A stretch of 64,000 nt of DNA from contig OZ260083.1 in the NCBI GenBank assembly GCA_965284435.1, positions 1,860,001 to 1,924,000 of the forward strand, in the 5' to 3' direction. The notes beneath the pieces were generated by a model that made no database searches, was not told where the DNA came from, and saw nothing but the letters and a program-made list of their open reading frames with translations. Shown one piece after another: positions 57,014 to 64,000 of this stretch; the first letter of the stretch is position 1, and each line of letters starts with the position of its first letter. The position numbers and the translations under genes are program-made. The DNA comes from CAIYZT01 sp947461435 (GTDB lineage: Bacteria > Pseudomonadota > Alphaproteobacteria > Rhodobacterales > Rhodobacteraceae).

Positions 57014-58153
57014 TTACAGGCCCGTGGCCGCCGTAGCCAGCGTATCGGCTGCCGCAGTGGACCCGGTAATCGCCGACAGGGTCTTGGTCCATTGGACATA
57101 GGGCGCTTCGGTGACATAGACGGTGTCGCCATCGCGCACCAAGAAGTCGCGCGCTTCGAACATGCCGGTGGGTTGCGTCAAATCAAGGACGTAGACAAAG
57201 CGTTGATCGCCAACCAGATCGCTGCGGCCCAGAACGGCATTGGCAATATCTGCAGGTTCGTTGCGGAACACAAAGACGCCAGTCGGATCCGCCAGCGAAG
57301 AGTTCAGACCGCCCACGATCGCGATTGCTTCGATGGCGGAAAGGGTTTGGGTTTCAAAAGGAACCAGACTTTGTGTGCCGGTTGCGCCCAGGGCCACGAA
57401 ATTGCGGGTATCTTCTTCGACCACGATCTTGTCGCCTGACCGAAGGGCGATGTCCATCGAGGGGTTCGCGTAGAGATCTTCCAGCCAGACCTGTCCGGTT
57501 TGGGTGCCGCGCGTCACGCGGATGATCGCGGTTTCCGGGTTGATCGTGACCCCGCCTGCGCTGGCGATCATAGCCGACAATGTGCGCGTGGGCCGTTCGA
57601 TGGGCAAGACGCCCTGTGCGCCGATGGCACCAGAGACGCTGACGGTTGACCCGTCGCCCGCAAGGCGCTGAACGGAAACCTGTGGATCGGGCGTTTGCGT
57701 GTCAAGCTTGCGGGTGATGGCCAGACGCAAGCCTTCGGGTGTTTGTCCGGCGGCCTTGATACGGCCCGCGTAGGGCACAAAGATATAGCCTTGACCATCG
57801 ACCTGAACTTCGGCCAGCGACGAGACGCGTTGCCCGGTGTTGCCCAGAAGCGGATCATCCTTGACGTTTTCAAAGACGGTCAGGCCGAGTGTATCGCCGG
57901 CCGAAATCGTGTCAGACCCCACAACGCCTGCAGAGGTGAACGAAGATCCAAAGCCCAAAGCGGGCACCACGGCGGTGGCCCGAGTGACGGTGGAGTTCAC
58001 GGTGATGATGAAGGCGTCGCCTTCTTTCAGCACCGATCCTTTGTAGATTTCATTTTTATTGGGGCCTGTCCGCGGCAGGCCACAGGCAGAAATGCCTATG
58101 CTGAGCGCAACAAGAAGAAGGGCTTTCGCCCCAATCGCTACCGTCATTTTCAC
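57014..58153 (-). CDS. kpsD: Capsule polysaccharide export lipoprotein (KpsD/Wza-like)
   Basis: Outer-membrane or periplasmic export protein for capsule. It has 379 residues. The signal peptide MKMTVAIGAKALLLVALSIG ends in the lipobox ISAC, so the protein is predicted to be a lipoprotein. The polysaccharide biosynthesis/export domain (ISAGDTLGLTVFENVKDDPL ... GQGYIFVPYAGRIKAAGQT) is followed by SLBB domains. The GTG at 58153 has AAGGAG eight bases upstream. kpsC follows directly. At 379 residues it is closer to Wza-type exporters than to the longer E. coli KpsD. Confidence 0.88.
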   Translation of the reverse strand: MKMTVAIGAKALLLVALSIGISACGLPRTGPNKNEIYKGSVLKEGDAFIITVNSTVTRATAVVPALGFGSSFTSAGVVGSDTISAGDTLGLTVFENVKDDPLLGNTGQRVSSLAEVQVDGQGYIFVPYAGRIKAAGQTPEGLRLAITRKLDTQTPDPQVSVQRLAGDGSTVSVSGAIGAQGVLPIERPTRTLSAMIASAGGVTINPETAIIRVTRGTQTGQVWLEDLYANPSMDIALRSGDKIVVEEDTRNFVALGATGTQSLVPFETQTLSAIEAIAIVGGLNSSLADPTGVFVFRNEPADIANAVLGRSDLVGDQRFVYVLDLTQPTGMFEARDFLVRDGDTVYVTEAPYVQWTKTLSAITGSTAAADTLATAATGL

Positions 58154-58240
58154 TGCCCGGGCTCCTTAAAATGGAGTTTGCCTCACGTTTTGACGGCAAG
58201 CCTACAGAATGATGGCATAAAATACCAGTGTCAGTTGCAG

Positions 58241-59527
58241 TCACTCTTTCACAAGGCGCAACTGTTGCCGTGGTGCCGCTTTGCCCGAAGTCAGGGCATC
58301 GTAAGGATCTTCGCGCTGCAGCATCATATCGACAACTTGGCGCAGCAATTCGCGCCGGCCTTTGGCAGAATAAAACCCGCCGGCAACTTGACTGGTTTCG
58401 AGCAGATAGTGCCGAAAGTCGCGATAGGCCCGGCTGTCAGGGCGGGTGGGATGGGCGAAGAAATCTGGCAGGGACTGCGAGGAGACAAATTCAGGTTTGC
58501 CGTAAACCGCCGCCCCGAAGATCTTGAGCGGAAGACCCCGCCATAGCGCCTGCTGCGCGGCGGTGGAGTTTACGGTGATTGCGGTGCGGGCGTGATTCAG
58601 CAATTGCGCGAGTTTTCCGCCGCGGACAAAATGAACGCGCCGCGACAGCCCGTGCTGCGCGGCCAGCGCTTTGATCGCCGTCTTGACCGCCACGCGGCCG
58701 TCTTCCAATGGATGGGCCTTGAACACAAGGTGATGGTGGGGCGGCGCCCCTTTGGCAAAGCTTTCGCTGACGAGGGCCAGAAATTCGGTCATGGTGGAAA
58801 AGGGCGAATGATTTTGAAAACTGGCGTCATGTTCCAGCTGCAAGATCACCAGATGATAGGGAAAGCCGCCAAATTTGATCCGCAAGGTGGCCGCGACCCG
58901 TTCAACCCGGTGGAGGGGCATCATCACCAAGCGTTTGAGGTACAACAAAAACTCTTGAAACACGGTGTGGCGGCGATGGGGTTTGAAGTGACGATAATCC
59001 CAAAAGCCGGCCAGAATGAACCAATGGTACAGCGCCCCCCAGAACATGTGTTCCCGCATGTCGCCCCAACGGGCGGGGGCATCGGGCATATCCATTTCCG
59101 ATTGGGCAAGGGCGGCCTTCATTTGCGGCACGCTCATCTGCATAAGGCGGGAATGGCCGTTTGATCCGCCCCGTTCATAGGTCACCCAATAGGGCCGCAG
59201 ATACCCCTCTTCAAAGACATGAACGGTAATGCCGCGTGCTTTGGCCAGATCAACGGCTGCGACATGAATGGGCCGCGTGTCGCCGTAAAGCACCAGATCG
59301 GTGATCGCCAAATCTGTCAGGAGCGCGGCAAGTGCCGATGGCCAATCTTCGGGCTTGCCCTTGTAGGGGATATAGCTGATGTTATGGGGCCAAAAGGCCC
59401 GGTCGCCGCGGTTGAAACCCACCCGCCAGACGCGCGCCCCCGATTGGCCCAGCATCTTGCCCAAGCGATTGAAAAAAGGGCCATGCGGGCCCTGCAAGAA
59501 CAAGAAATGTCGCTGCCTGTTCGCCAC
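58241..59527 (-). CDS. kpsS: Capsule polysaccharide Kdo transferase KpsS
   Basis: Transfers the first beta-Kdo to phosphatidylglycerol at the start of the capsule linker. Residues RHFLFLQGPHGPFFNRLGKM, YGDTRPIHVAAVDLAKARGI, VFEEGYLRPYWVTYE and KAHPLEDGR are typical. The start is uncertain: GTG 59527 gives 428 residues close to the family start, whereas the open frame extends 94 codons upstream into a region without similarity. No strong ribosome-binding site is seen. It is followed by an 87-base gap containing a possible kpsD promoter. kpsM, kpsT and kpsE are not in the window. Confidence 0.85.
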   Translation of the reverse strand: MANRQRHFLFLQGPHGPFFNRLGKMLGQSGARVWRVGFNRGDRAFWPHNISYIPYKGKPEDWPSALAALLTDLAITDLVLYGDTRPIHVAAVDLAKARGITVHVFEEGYLRPYWVTYERGGSNGHSRLMQMSVPQMKAALAQSEMDMPDAPARWGDMREHMFWGALYHWFILAGFWDYRHFKPHRRHTVFQEFLLYLKRLVMMPLHRVERVAATLRIKFGGFPYHLVILQLEHDASFQNHSPFSTMTEFLALVSESFAKGAPPHHHLVFKAHPLEDGRVAVKTAIKALAAQHGLSRRVHFVRGGKLAQLLNHARTAITVNSTAAQQALWRGLPLKIFGAAVYGKPEFVSSQSLPDFFAHPTRPDSRAYRDFRHYLLETSQVAGGFYSAKGRRELLRQVVDMMLQREDPYDALTSGKAAPRQQLRLVKE

Positions 59528-59678
59528 CAAAACCACCAAATTCCACAAGCCGCGAAAATGCGCGGCCCCGCTTGTGTACACGATAAGTGTTAAGATGGGC
59601 AAATTTGCGGCGCTGGGGATTGCGGACGCGGCAGACTTGCGGTGTTCTGTGAACAAAAGGAACGCGCGAGGTGGCAAG

Positions 59679-60218
59679 ATGATTGGGCACAATGGCGGAC
59701 CACAGATGAGCGGCCTTGGCTGGCGCAGCCATTGTTGGCGGGCCGCGCGCGAGCGGTTGTTGCCCGTCCTGCCGATTGAGGTGGTGCGCACGCGGGTGCG
59801 GCGCGCCAAGGAATTGGGTCTGGATTACAAGACCTATGCCGGGGTGCGGGCCACGACCGGGCATGATCTGGTGGCGTTCTTGTTTTCGTCCAATGCCTTG
59901 CGCCTTGACCCCGAGGCGGGGATCGCAGAACGCGAGCGGGCGAAACTGCATGGTCTGATCAATTGCGGACGGATCGGGTTGGCACAAGGGGGGGCGCCGG
60001 AGCGTTTGCTGGCGGCCAATCTTGGCAGTTTGACAGCGGCGTTTGCCGCGCCCTTGCCCTATGCGCGGTTTCGCGATCAGGTTGACGGGCTGCGCACGGC
60101 TTTGGGCAAGATTCCGGGCGACCGGGTTCTTTTGGTGGCAGATGCGCCGTGGGAAGGGGAATGGGGGGCCGCCGGGCGCTTGGCCGGGGTTTTGCCCGCA
60201 GCCCGCTATTTCTGCTGA
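59679..60218 (+). CDS. Conserved protein of unknown function (MIGHNGGP type)
   Basis: A 179-residue cytosolic protein starting MIGHNGGPQMSGLGWRSHCW, a phrase I recall from alphaproteobacterial unknowns. VVRTRVRRAKELGLDYKTYA and GHDLVAFLFSSNALRLDP are distinctive, and the C-terminal IPGDRVLLVADAPWEGEWGAAGRL looks like a small nucleotide- or metal-binding segment, but I cannot name a domain. GAGG precedes ATG 59679. It overlaps the convergent RHH gene by 13 bases. The upstream 151 bases are the shared divergent promoter region with kpsS. Confidence 0.7.
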   Translation: MIGHNGGPQMSGLGWRSHCWRAARERLLPVLPIEVVRTRVRRAKELGLDYKTYAGVRATTGHDLVAFLFSSNALRLDPEAGIAERERAKLHGLINCGRIGLAQGGAPERLLAANLGSLTAAFAAPLPYARFRDQVDGLRTALGKIPGDRVLLVADAPWEGEWGAAGRLAGVLPAARYFC

Positions 60219-60424
60219 GCGCGCTGCAACAAATAGACCCGGATTGCCGAGGCAAGGCCAATATCGCCCGTCCGTTCGGCATCAATCTCGGCGGCCAAGG
60301 CGTTCAAAGTCAGGCCGCGCTGTAGGGCGCAGGCCCGAAACGCCACCCAAAATGCCTCTTCCATCGACACAGACGTGCGATGACCGCGCAGGGTGAGGCT
60401 GTGTTTTACAGGGCGGGCAGACAT
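60206..60424 (-). CDS. Ribbon-helix-helix domain protein (RHH_4 type)
   Basis: A 72-residue protein with the RHH_4 pattern VKHSLTLRGHRTSVSMEEAFWVAFRACALQRGLTLNALAAEIDAER. The N-terminal strand VKHSLTLRG would contact DNA as a dimer. The ATG at 60424 matches the family start; an in-frame ATG at 60442 is possible. It lies downstream of fumC and the DUF4169 gene on the same strand, a recurring alphaproteobacterial arrangement. DNA targets are unknown. Confidence 0.82.
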   Translation of the reverse strand: MSARPVKHSLTLRGHRTSVSMEEAFWVAFRACALQRGLTLNALAAEIDAERTGDIGLASAIRVYLLQRAQQK

Positions 60425-60475
60425 GGTTGCAGGGTGGCCCATCGCCGGGCGCCGATCAAGGGCCTGAGGGCGGCA

Positions 60476-60655
60476 TCAAGGTTTTTCGCGCTCTTTGCCA
60501 TCCAGTTCGGTGCGCGCGCGCGCCAAATCCAACGCCTCACGCGATTTTTGCGTTTTCGTCCGGCCGAATTTGGCGGCGTTTCCATCTGCCTTCGCACGGG
60601 CCTTGTCCCGGTCTTTGGCTTTGCGGGCCGCGCGAAGGTTGACGATTTCAGCCAT
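60476..60655 (-). CDS. DUF4169 small basic protein (59 aa)
   Basis: ATG at 60655, TGA at 60476. The product starts MAEIVNLRAARKAKDR, continues with KARAKADGNAAKFGRTKTQK and ends LDLARARTELDGKEREKP: a highly charged helical protein of the DUF4169 family. It starts one base after the fumC stop (TGA-C-ATG) and 51 bases before the RHH gene, so it is the middle gene of a fumC-DUF4169-RHH operon. Function unknown; possibly nucleic-acid binding from its charge. Confidence 0.85.
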   Translation of the reverse strand: MAEIVNLRAARKAKDRDKARAKADGNAAKFGRTKTQKSREALDLARARTELDGKEREKP

Positions 60656-60656
60656 G

Positions 60657-62051
60657 TCAGCCTTTGGGGCTGATCATGTCTTCGGGCCGCACGACGCGGT
60701 CGAAGGTTTCGCCGTCGACAAATCCCAAGGCGATCGCCTCTTCGCGCAAAGTGGTGCCATTCTTGTGGGCGGTCTTTGCGACTTTGGTGGCATTGTCATA
60801 TCCGATGGTGGGGGCCAGGGCGGTGACCAGCATCAAGGATTCCTTCATCAACTTTTCAATGCGTTCCACGTTCGCCTTCGTTCCGACAACCATGTTGTCG
60901 GTGAAGGATCCGGCGGCGTCGCCCAAAAGCTGCATGCTTTGCAAGACGTTATAGGCCATCATCGGGTTATAGACGTTCAATTCGAAATGACCTTGCGATC
61001 CGGCAAAGCCGACCGCGGCATCATTGCCCATCACATGGGCGCAGACCATGGTCAACGCCTCGGCCTGGGTGGGGTTGACTTTGCCCGGCATGATCGATGA
61101 GCCGGGTTCGTTTTCCGGCAAGATCAGTTCGCCTAACCCCGAGCGCGGCCCAGACCCCAGAAGGCGCAGGTCATTGGCAATCTTGAACAACGAAGCGGCG
61201 ACGGTTTTCAAAGCGCCCGAAAACATCACCATCGCATCATGGGCGGCCAAAGCTTCGAATTTGTTGGGGGCGGTGACGAAGGGCAGGTCGGTGATGGCCG
61301 CAATCTGTGCGGCAACGCGGCTGTCCCATCCCATGCGGGTGTTCAAACCGGTTCCGACGGCGGTACCCCCCTGCGCCAGTTCGTAGATATCGGGCAGGCA
61401 CATTGTGACCCGTGCAATGCCCTTTTCAACCTGTTTGGCATAGCCGCCAAATTCCTGACCCAAGGTCAGCGGCGTGGCATCTTGGGTGTGGGTGCGGCCG
61501 ATCTTGATGATATCCTTGAATTCCTCAGATTTTGTGGCCAGCGCAAGATGCAGCTTTTCCAGCCCCGGCAACAGGACATCGCGCGCCATCATGCCGATGG
61601 CCACATGCATTGCGGTGGGAAAAGTGTCGTTGGACGACTGGCCCATATTGACATGATCATTCGGGTGCACTGGCTTTTTGCTGCCCATCACGCCGCCCAG
61701 CATCTGGATCGCGCGGTTCGAGATGACTTCGTTCGCGTTCATGTTCGACTGGGTGCCGGACCCGGTTTGCCAGACCACGAGGGGAAAGTTGTCGTCAAAT
61801 TTGCCGTCAATCACTTCGGTCGCGGCGGCGGCGATGGTATTGCCCAGATCCGCATCGATATCGCCTTGGGCGATATTGACCAGCGCGCAGGCCTTTTTGA
61901 TCACGCCCAAGGCACGGATGATGGCAACGGGCTGACGTTCCCAACCGATGGGAAAGTTGATGATCGATCGCTGGGTCTGGGCACCCCAGAATTTATCAGC
62001 GGGAACGTCCAGCGGGCCAAAGCTGTCGGTTTCGGTGCGATAGGCGGTCAT
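60657..62051 (-). CDS. fumC: Fumarate hydratase class II
   Basis: Oxygen-stable, iron-free fumarase of the TCA cycle. It has 464 residues. The superfamily signature GSSIMPGKVNPTQAE contains the catalytic serine (near residue 318); TGSGTQSNMNANEVISNRA and HPNDHVNMGQSSNDTFPTAMH carry the active-site Asn and His. The ATG at 62051 gives an eight-base spacing to AGGAG; the ATG at 62057 would sit on the ribosome-binding site. It is followed immediately by the DUF4169 and RHH genes. Confidence 0.96.
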   Translation of the reverse strand: MTAYRTETDSFGPLDVPADKFWGAQTQRSIINFPIGWERQPVAIIRALGVIKKACALVNIAQGDIDADLGNTIAAAATEVIDGKFDDNFPLVVWQTGSGTQSNMNANEVISNRAIQMLGGVMGSKKPVHPNDHVNMGQSSNDTFPTAMHVAIGMMARDVLLPGLEKLHLALATKSEEFKDIIKIGRTHTQDATPLTLGQEFGGYAKQVEKGIARVTMCLPDIYELAQGGTAVGTGLNTRMGWDSRVAAQIAAITDLPFVTAPNKFEALAAHDAMVMFSGALKTVAASLFKIANDLRLLGSGPRSGLGELILPENEPGSSIMPGKVNPTQAEALTMVCAHVMGNDAAVGFAGSQGHFELNVYNPMMAYNVLQSMQLLGDAAGSFTDNMVVGTKANVERIEKLMKESLMLVTALAPTIGYDNATKVAKTAHKNGTTLREEAIALGFVDGETFDRVVRPEDMISPKG

Positions 62052-62133
62052 GGGCATGCTCCTTCAAACTTTGCGGTCTTTTAAGGGGCCTGCATGAAGA
62101 TTTCAATCGGCATGCCGTTGCATACCAACGGTC

Positions 62134-62697
62134 TTACCTTTCGGATGCGCGGGAATAGTACAGAACGCGGGCGGGCGGCAGGTTGGCCCAGATTTTCTTG
62201 CCCTTGGTGACCTTCAGCCCCAGCGCCGCAAGTTGTGCGTCGTCCAGCGCCGGGTTTTGGCCGTAGGTGAACTGAACATAAACCCCGCCGGGGGCCAGAA
62301 TCTTGAAGGCCGCGCCAACGATGGCTTGACGCACGGCGCGCGGCATTGACAACAACGGCAGGCCCGAGACAACACGGGCAACGCCCGGCGCCACATGGTC
62401 AGGGGCGGTGTCTGCCCCGGCTTGGATCACCGTGACGCCAGAAAGGCGGTCTTTCAGATGGCGGGCAAAGATCGGATCCAATTCGATCAGGGTCAGGTTT
62501 TCGCGGGGAAGCCCTGTCGCCAAGATGCCATCGGTCAGTTTGCCGGTGCCCGGACCAAATTCGACAACACGGCCCATTGTGGGCGTGATCCCTTCGGCCA
62601 TCGCCCGCGCCAGAAAGACCGAGGAAGGCGCAATCGCCGAGACCTGCAGCGGGTTGTTGATCAACCGGCGCAGGAACAAAAGCGTGTCAGAGGCCAT
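62134..62697 (-). CDS. SAM-dependent phospholipid N-methyltransferase-like protein
   Basis: A 187-residue class I methyltransferase. RLINNPLQVSAIAPSSVFLARAM, the SAM motif VVEFGPGTGKLTDGIL and LTLIELDPIFARHL, and the later VSGLPLLSMPRAVRQAIVGAAF are typical of PmtA-like phosphatidylethanolamine N-methyltransferases, which make phosphatidylcholine. The rRNA dimethyltransferase family shares some of these motifs and cannot be fully excluded. It starts two bases after the sspB stop, so it is co-translated with sspB. CCGTTG-N5-CAACGG just past its stop is a weak hairpin. Confidence 0.75.
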   Translation of the reverse strand: MASDTLLFLRRLINNPLQVSAIAPSSVFLARAMAEGITPTMGRVVEFGPGTGKLTDGILATGLPRENLTLIELDPIFARHLKDRLSGVTVIQAGADTAPDHVAPGVARVVSGLPLLSMPRAVRQAIVGAAFKILAPGGVYVQFTYGQNPALDDAQLAALGLKVTKGKKIWANLPPARVLYYSRASER

Positions 62698-62699
62698 GA

Positions 62700-63164
62700 T
62701 TATTGCTTGCGAAACTTGTCGAGCGAGACGACCTGACCTTGGGGTTGGGGTGGTTCAGGATCGTCCTGAGGGGTATCATCATCGTCTTCTTCTTCGGCAT
62801 CGTCTTCATCCTCGTGGGTTTCAAAACGCAGGCCAAATTCGACCGATGGATCGACAAATGTCCGCAGACTGTCGAAGGGAATAATTAAAGGTTCGGGCGC
62901 ATTGCCGAAATTCAAGGTGATGGAAAACCCTTCGTCGGTCACCACAAGATTTTCGTACCAATGCTGGATCACCACGGTCATGTCTTTGGGATACCGTGCC
63001 TTCAGCCAGTCGGCGATGGCGACGCCGGGGGCGTTGGTATCGAAGGTGATGAAGAAATGATGCGCGCCGGGCAGGCCGTTCTTGGCCACATCTTGCAGCA
63101 CCGATTGGATCAGACTGCGCATCGCACGATGCATCAGGTTACCGTAGTCAATCGAACGCGCCAT
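62700..63164 (-). CDS. sspB: ClpXP adaptor SspB, alphaproteobacterial form
   Basis: Adaptor that tethers ssrA-tagged and other substrates to the ClpXP protease. It has 154 residues. The substrate-binding domain is DYGNLMHRAMRSLIQSVLQD to about residue 115 (HHFFITFDTNAPGVAIADWL, ITLNFGNAPEPLIIPFDSL). A flexible, very acidic linker (HEDEDDAEEEDDDD) follows, and the C-terminal ClpX-binding tail is VVSLDKFRKQ. ATG 63164 is the family start. Upstream of the PmtA-like gene. Confidence 0.93.
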   Translation of the reverse strand: MARSIDYGNLMHRAMRSLIQSVLQDVAKNGLPGAHHFFITFDTNAPGVAIADWLKARYPKDMTVVIQHWYENLVVTDEGFSITLNFGNAPEPLIIPFDSLRTFVDPSVEFGLRFETHEDEDDAEEEDDDDTPQDDPEPPQPQGQVVSLDKFRKQ

Positions 63165-63257
63165 GCGAAACCCTCTGCTTGGTTGCCTATTCATGGCCGG
63201 ATTCGCGGTCGAAGGAAAGGGGGAGACAGGGGTTTGTCGCCGCAAATCGGCGCGGGA

Positions 63258-64000
63258 TTACACCGGCCAGCCAAGGTTTATGGCCGCTGACAGGCCGGCG
63301 GCCACCAAAAGCACCAAAATCAGGTTCCAGTGCCGAACCAGCAGCAGATAGGCGCACAAAAGCGCCAGTGCAGCGGCGACAGGGCGCAGGCTTGACAGAT
63401 CGGGAAGCAGAACCGACAGCGGGCCAAGGGAAAAAAGATCGTGCGCGGCAAACAGCACATGCAGTCCGAACCACAGGGCCAGATGCGCGATCACGCCCAC
63501 CACGGCGGCGGTGATGCCGTGCAAGGCGCCCGACAACCGCGGCGCTGATGTGAGCCGCGCAATCCATGGGGCGCCAGCGAAAATCCACAAGAAACAGGGG
63601 GCAAAGGTCATCCAAAGGGCGATCAGGGCCCCGGCAACGCCCATGGGCCATCCGCCCACGCCATGACCCGCGATATAGCCCACGAACTCTGTGACAAGAA
63701 TGAGAGGGCCGGGTGTTGTTTCGGCCAGACCCAGCCCGTCCATCATCTGGGTCAGATCCAGCCACCCTTTGACGGCCACGACATCCTGCGCCATCCACGC
63801 CAGCACGGCATAGGCCCCGCCAAAGGTAAGAAGCGCCAATTTGGAGAAGAACACCGCGATATCGGCCAATAGGCCCCCGTAAAGAACGACAAGGCCCAAG
63901 GGAACCAGCCAGACCGCCCCCCAGATTGCCACAGCTTTGGCTGTTTCGGCCCAAGGCGGGGGCGCGGCGGGCGCGCGGGTGGCACTGGCTGAGGTGGAAA
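63258..64000 (-). CDS. chrA: Chromate transporter ChrA, C-terminal half (partial)
   Basis: The gene is cut by the window end; the visible 246 codons are in frame from 63998. After a linker (PAAPPPWAETAKA) come an SLC-type chromate transporter half with FFSKLALLTFGGAYAVLAWM, GLGLAETTPGPLILVTEFVGYIAG and WMTFAPCFLWIFAGAPWI. The position after a proline-rich linker indicates the second half of a bidomain (long-chain) ChrA, with the N-terminal half outside the window. The family exports chromate, or sulfate-like anions. About six helices are visible. Confidence 0.88.
   Translation of the reverse strand, partial: STSASATRAPAAPPPWAETAKAVAIWGAVWLVPLGLVVLYGGLLADIAVFFSKLALLTFGGAYAVLAWMAQDVVAVKGWLDLTQMMDGLGLAETTPGPLILVTEFVGYIAGHGVGGWPMGVAGALIALWMTFAPCFLWIFAGAPWIARLTSAPRLSGALHGITAAVVGVIAHLALWFGLHVLFAAHDLFSLGPLSVLLPDLSSLRPVAAALALLCAYLLLVRHWNLILVLLVAAGLSAAINLGWPV

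Noticed and set aside
1..64000. tRNA, rRNA, CRISPR arrays, insertion sequences or prophage
   Set aside because: No cloverleaf-like segment, no regular spacer-repeat pattern, no transposase or integrase motif and no long terminal inverted repeats were seen; a tRNA or covariance-model search would settle small RNAs.

Overview
The window is a gene-dense chromosomal segment (high GC, very short spacers, many GTG and TTG starts, ATGA/GTGA junctions) from an alphaproteobacterium, most likely of the Rhodobacterales (Rhodobacter/Roseobacter lineage). The evidence is the set of lineage-typical genes and groupings: a bioMNY biotin transporter, a pccR-pccB-pccA-mcm propionyl-CoA block with a PccR-type operator, choXWV-betI-betA, fumC followed by DUF4169 and a ribbon-helix-helix gene, an alphaproteobacterial SspB, a LdtR-like MarR regulator, an HdaA-type DnaA inactivator beside ppk, and a short alphaproteobacterial ProS. 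I saw no rRNA, tRNA, insertion sequence, prophage, integrase or CRISPR array. Nothing looks recently transferred; the region reads as conserved core genome.

Layout. 1-0.8 kb: the 3' end of metF, then aroQ. 0.9-5 kb: an acyl-CoA ligase and a thiolase-like gene converge on the ECF biotin transporter bioM-bioN-bioY. 5-10.5 kb: gabT, dprA and topA. 10.6-16.4 kb: a secreted protein of unknown function, the choline ABC transporter choX-choW-choV, and the divergent betI-betA pair with a palindromic BetI-type operator. 16.4-28 kb: a propionate block made of an SRPBCC protein, pccR, an MFS exporter, pccB, four small genes (two encode tiny lipoproteins), pccA, DUF4174 and methylmalonyl-CoA mutase. 28-31 kb: DUF4287, a ThuA-like protein, nhaA and an NAD-dependent epimerase/dehydratase. 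31-34 kb: parE and a small membrane protein. 33.6-36 kb: a single LolC/E homologue with lolD and a cytochrome c lipoprotein. 36-43 kb: a MATE pump, a GST, a putative four-gene operon (membrane protein, XRE regulator, MDR oxidoreductase, DUF2306 protein), an aldo/keto reductase and proS. 43-52.4 kb: a fasciclin protein and then a long run of plus-strand genes (AI-2E-type membrane protein, hda, ppk, ppx, VOC protein, GNAT, DjlA-like chaperone, EEP phosphatase). 52.4-54.9 kb: a conserved unknown, aspartate aminotransferase, sdhE and a MarR regulator. 54.9-59.5 kb: capsule genes kpsC, kpsD and kpsS. 59.7-64 kb: an unknown, the RHH gene, DUF4169, fumC, a PmtA-like methyltransferase, sspB and the 3' part of a chromate transporter gene.

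How the genes work together. Biotin uptake (bioMNY) feeds biotin-dependent propionyl-CoA carboxylase (PccA/PccB). PccR probably senses short-chain acyl-CoA and controls pccB and itself through TTTGCAAA-type sites. Methylmalonyl-CoA mutase completes the path to succinyl-CoA, and fumC and sdhE act downstream in the TCA cycle. Choline is imported and oxidised by BetA, but betB is not in this window. The hda-ppk-ppx run links replication control and polyphosphate turnover by position only.

The most unusual things I can show directly are: a thiolase lacking its second catalytic cysteine beside the biotin transporter; a nearly perfect 29-bp palindrome in front of pccR; a putative operon pairing a DERD-motif membrane protein with a very small XRE regulator behind nested inverted repeats; a cytochrome c lipoprotein translationally coupled to the lipoprotein-sorting genes; and four convergent gene pairs whose stop codons overlap in a palindromic CTAG or TTAA.
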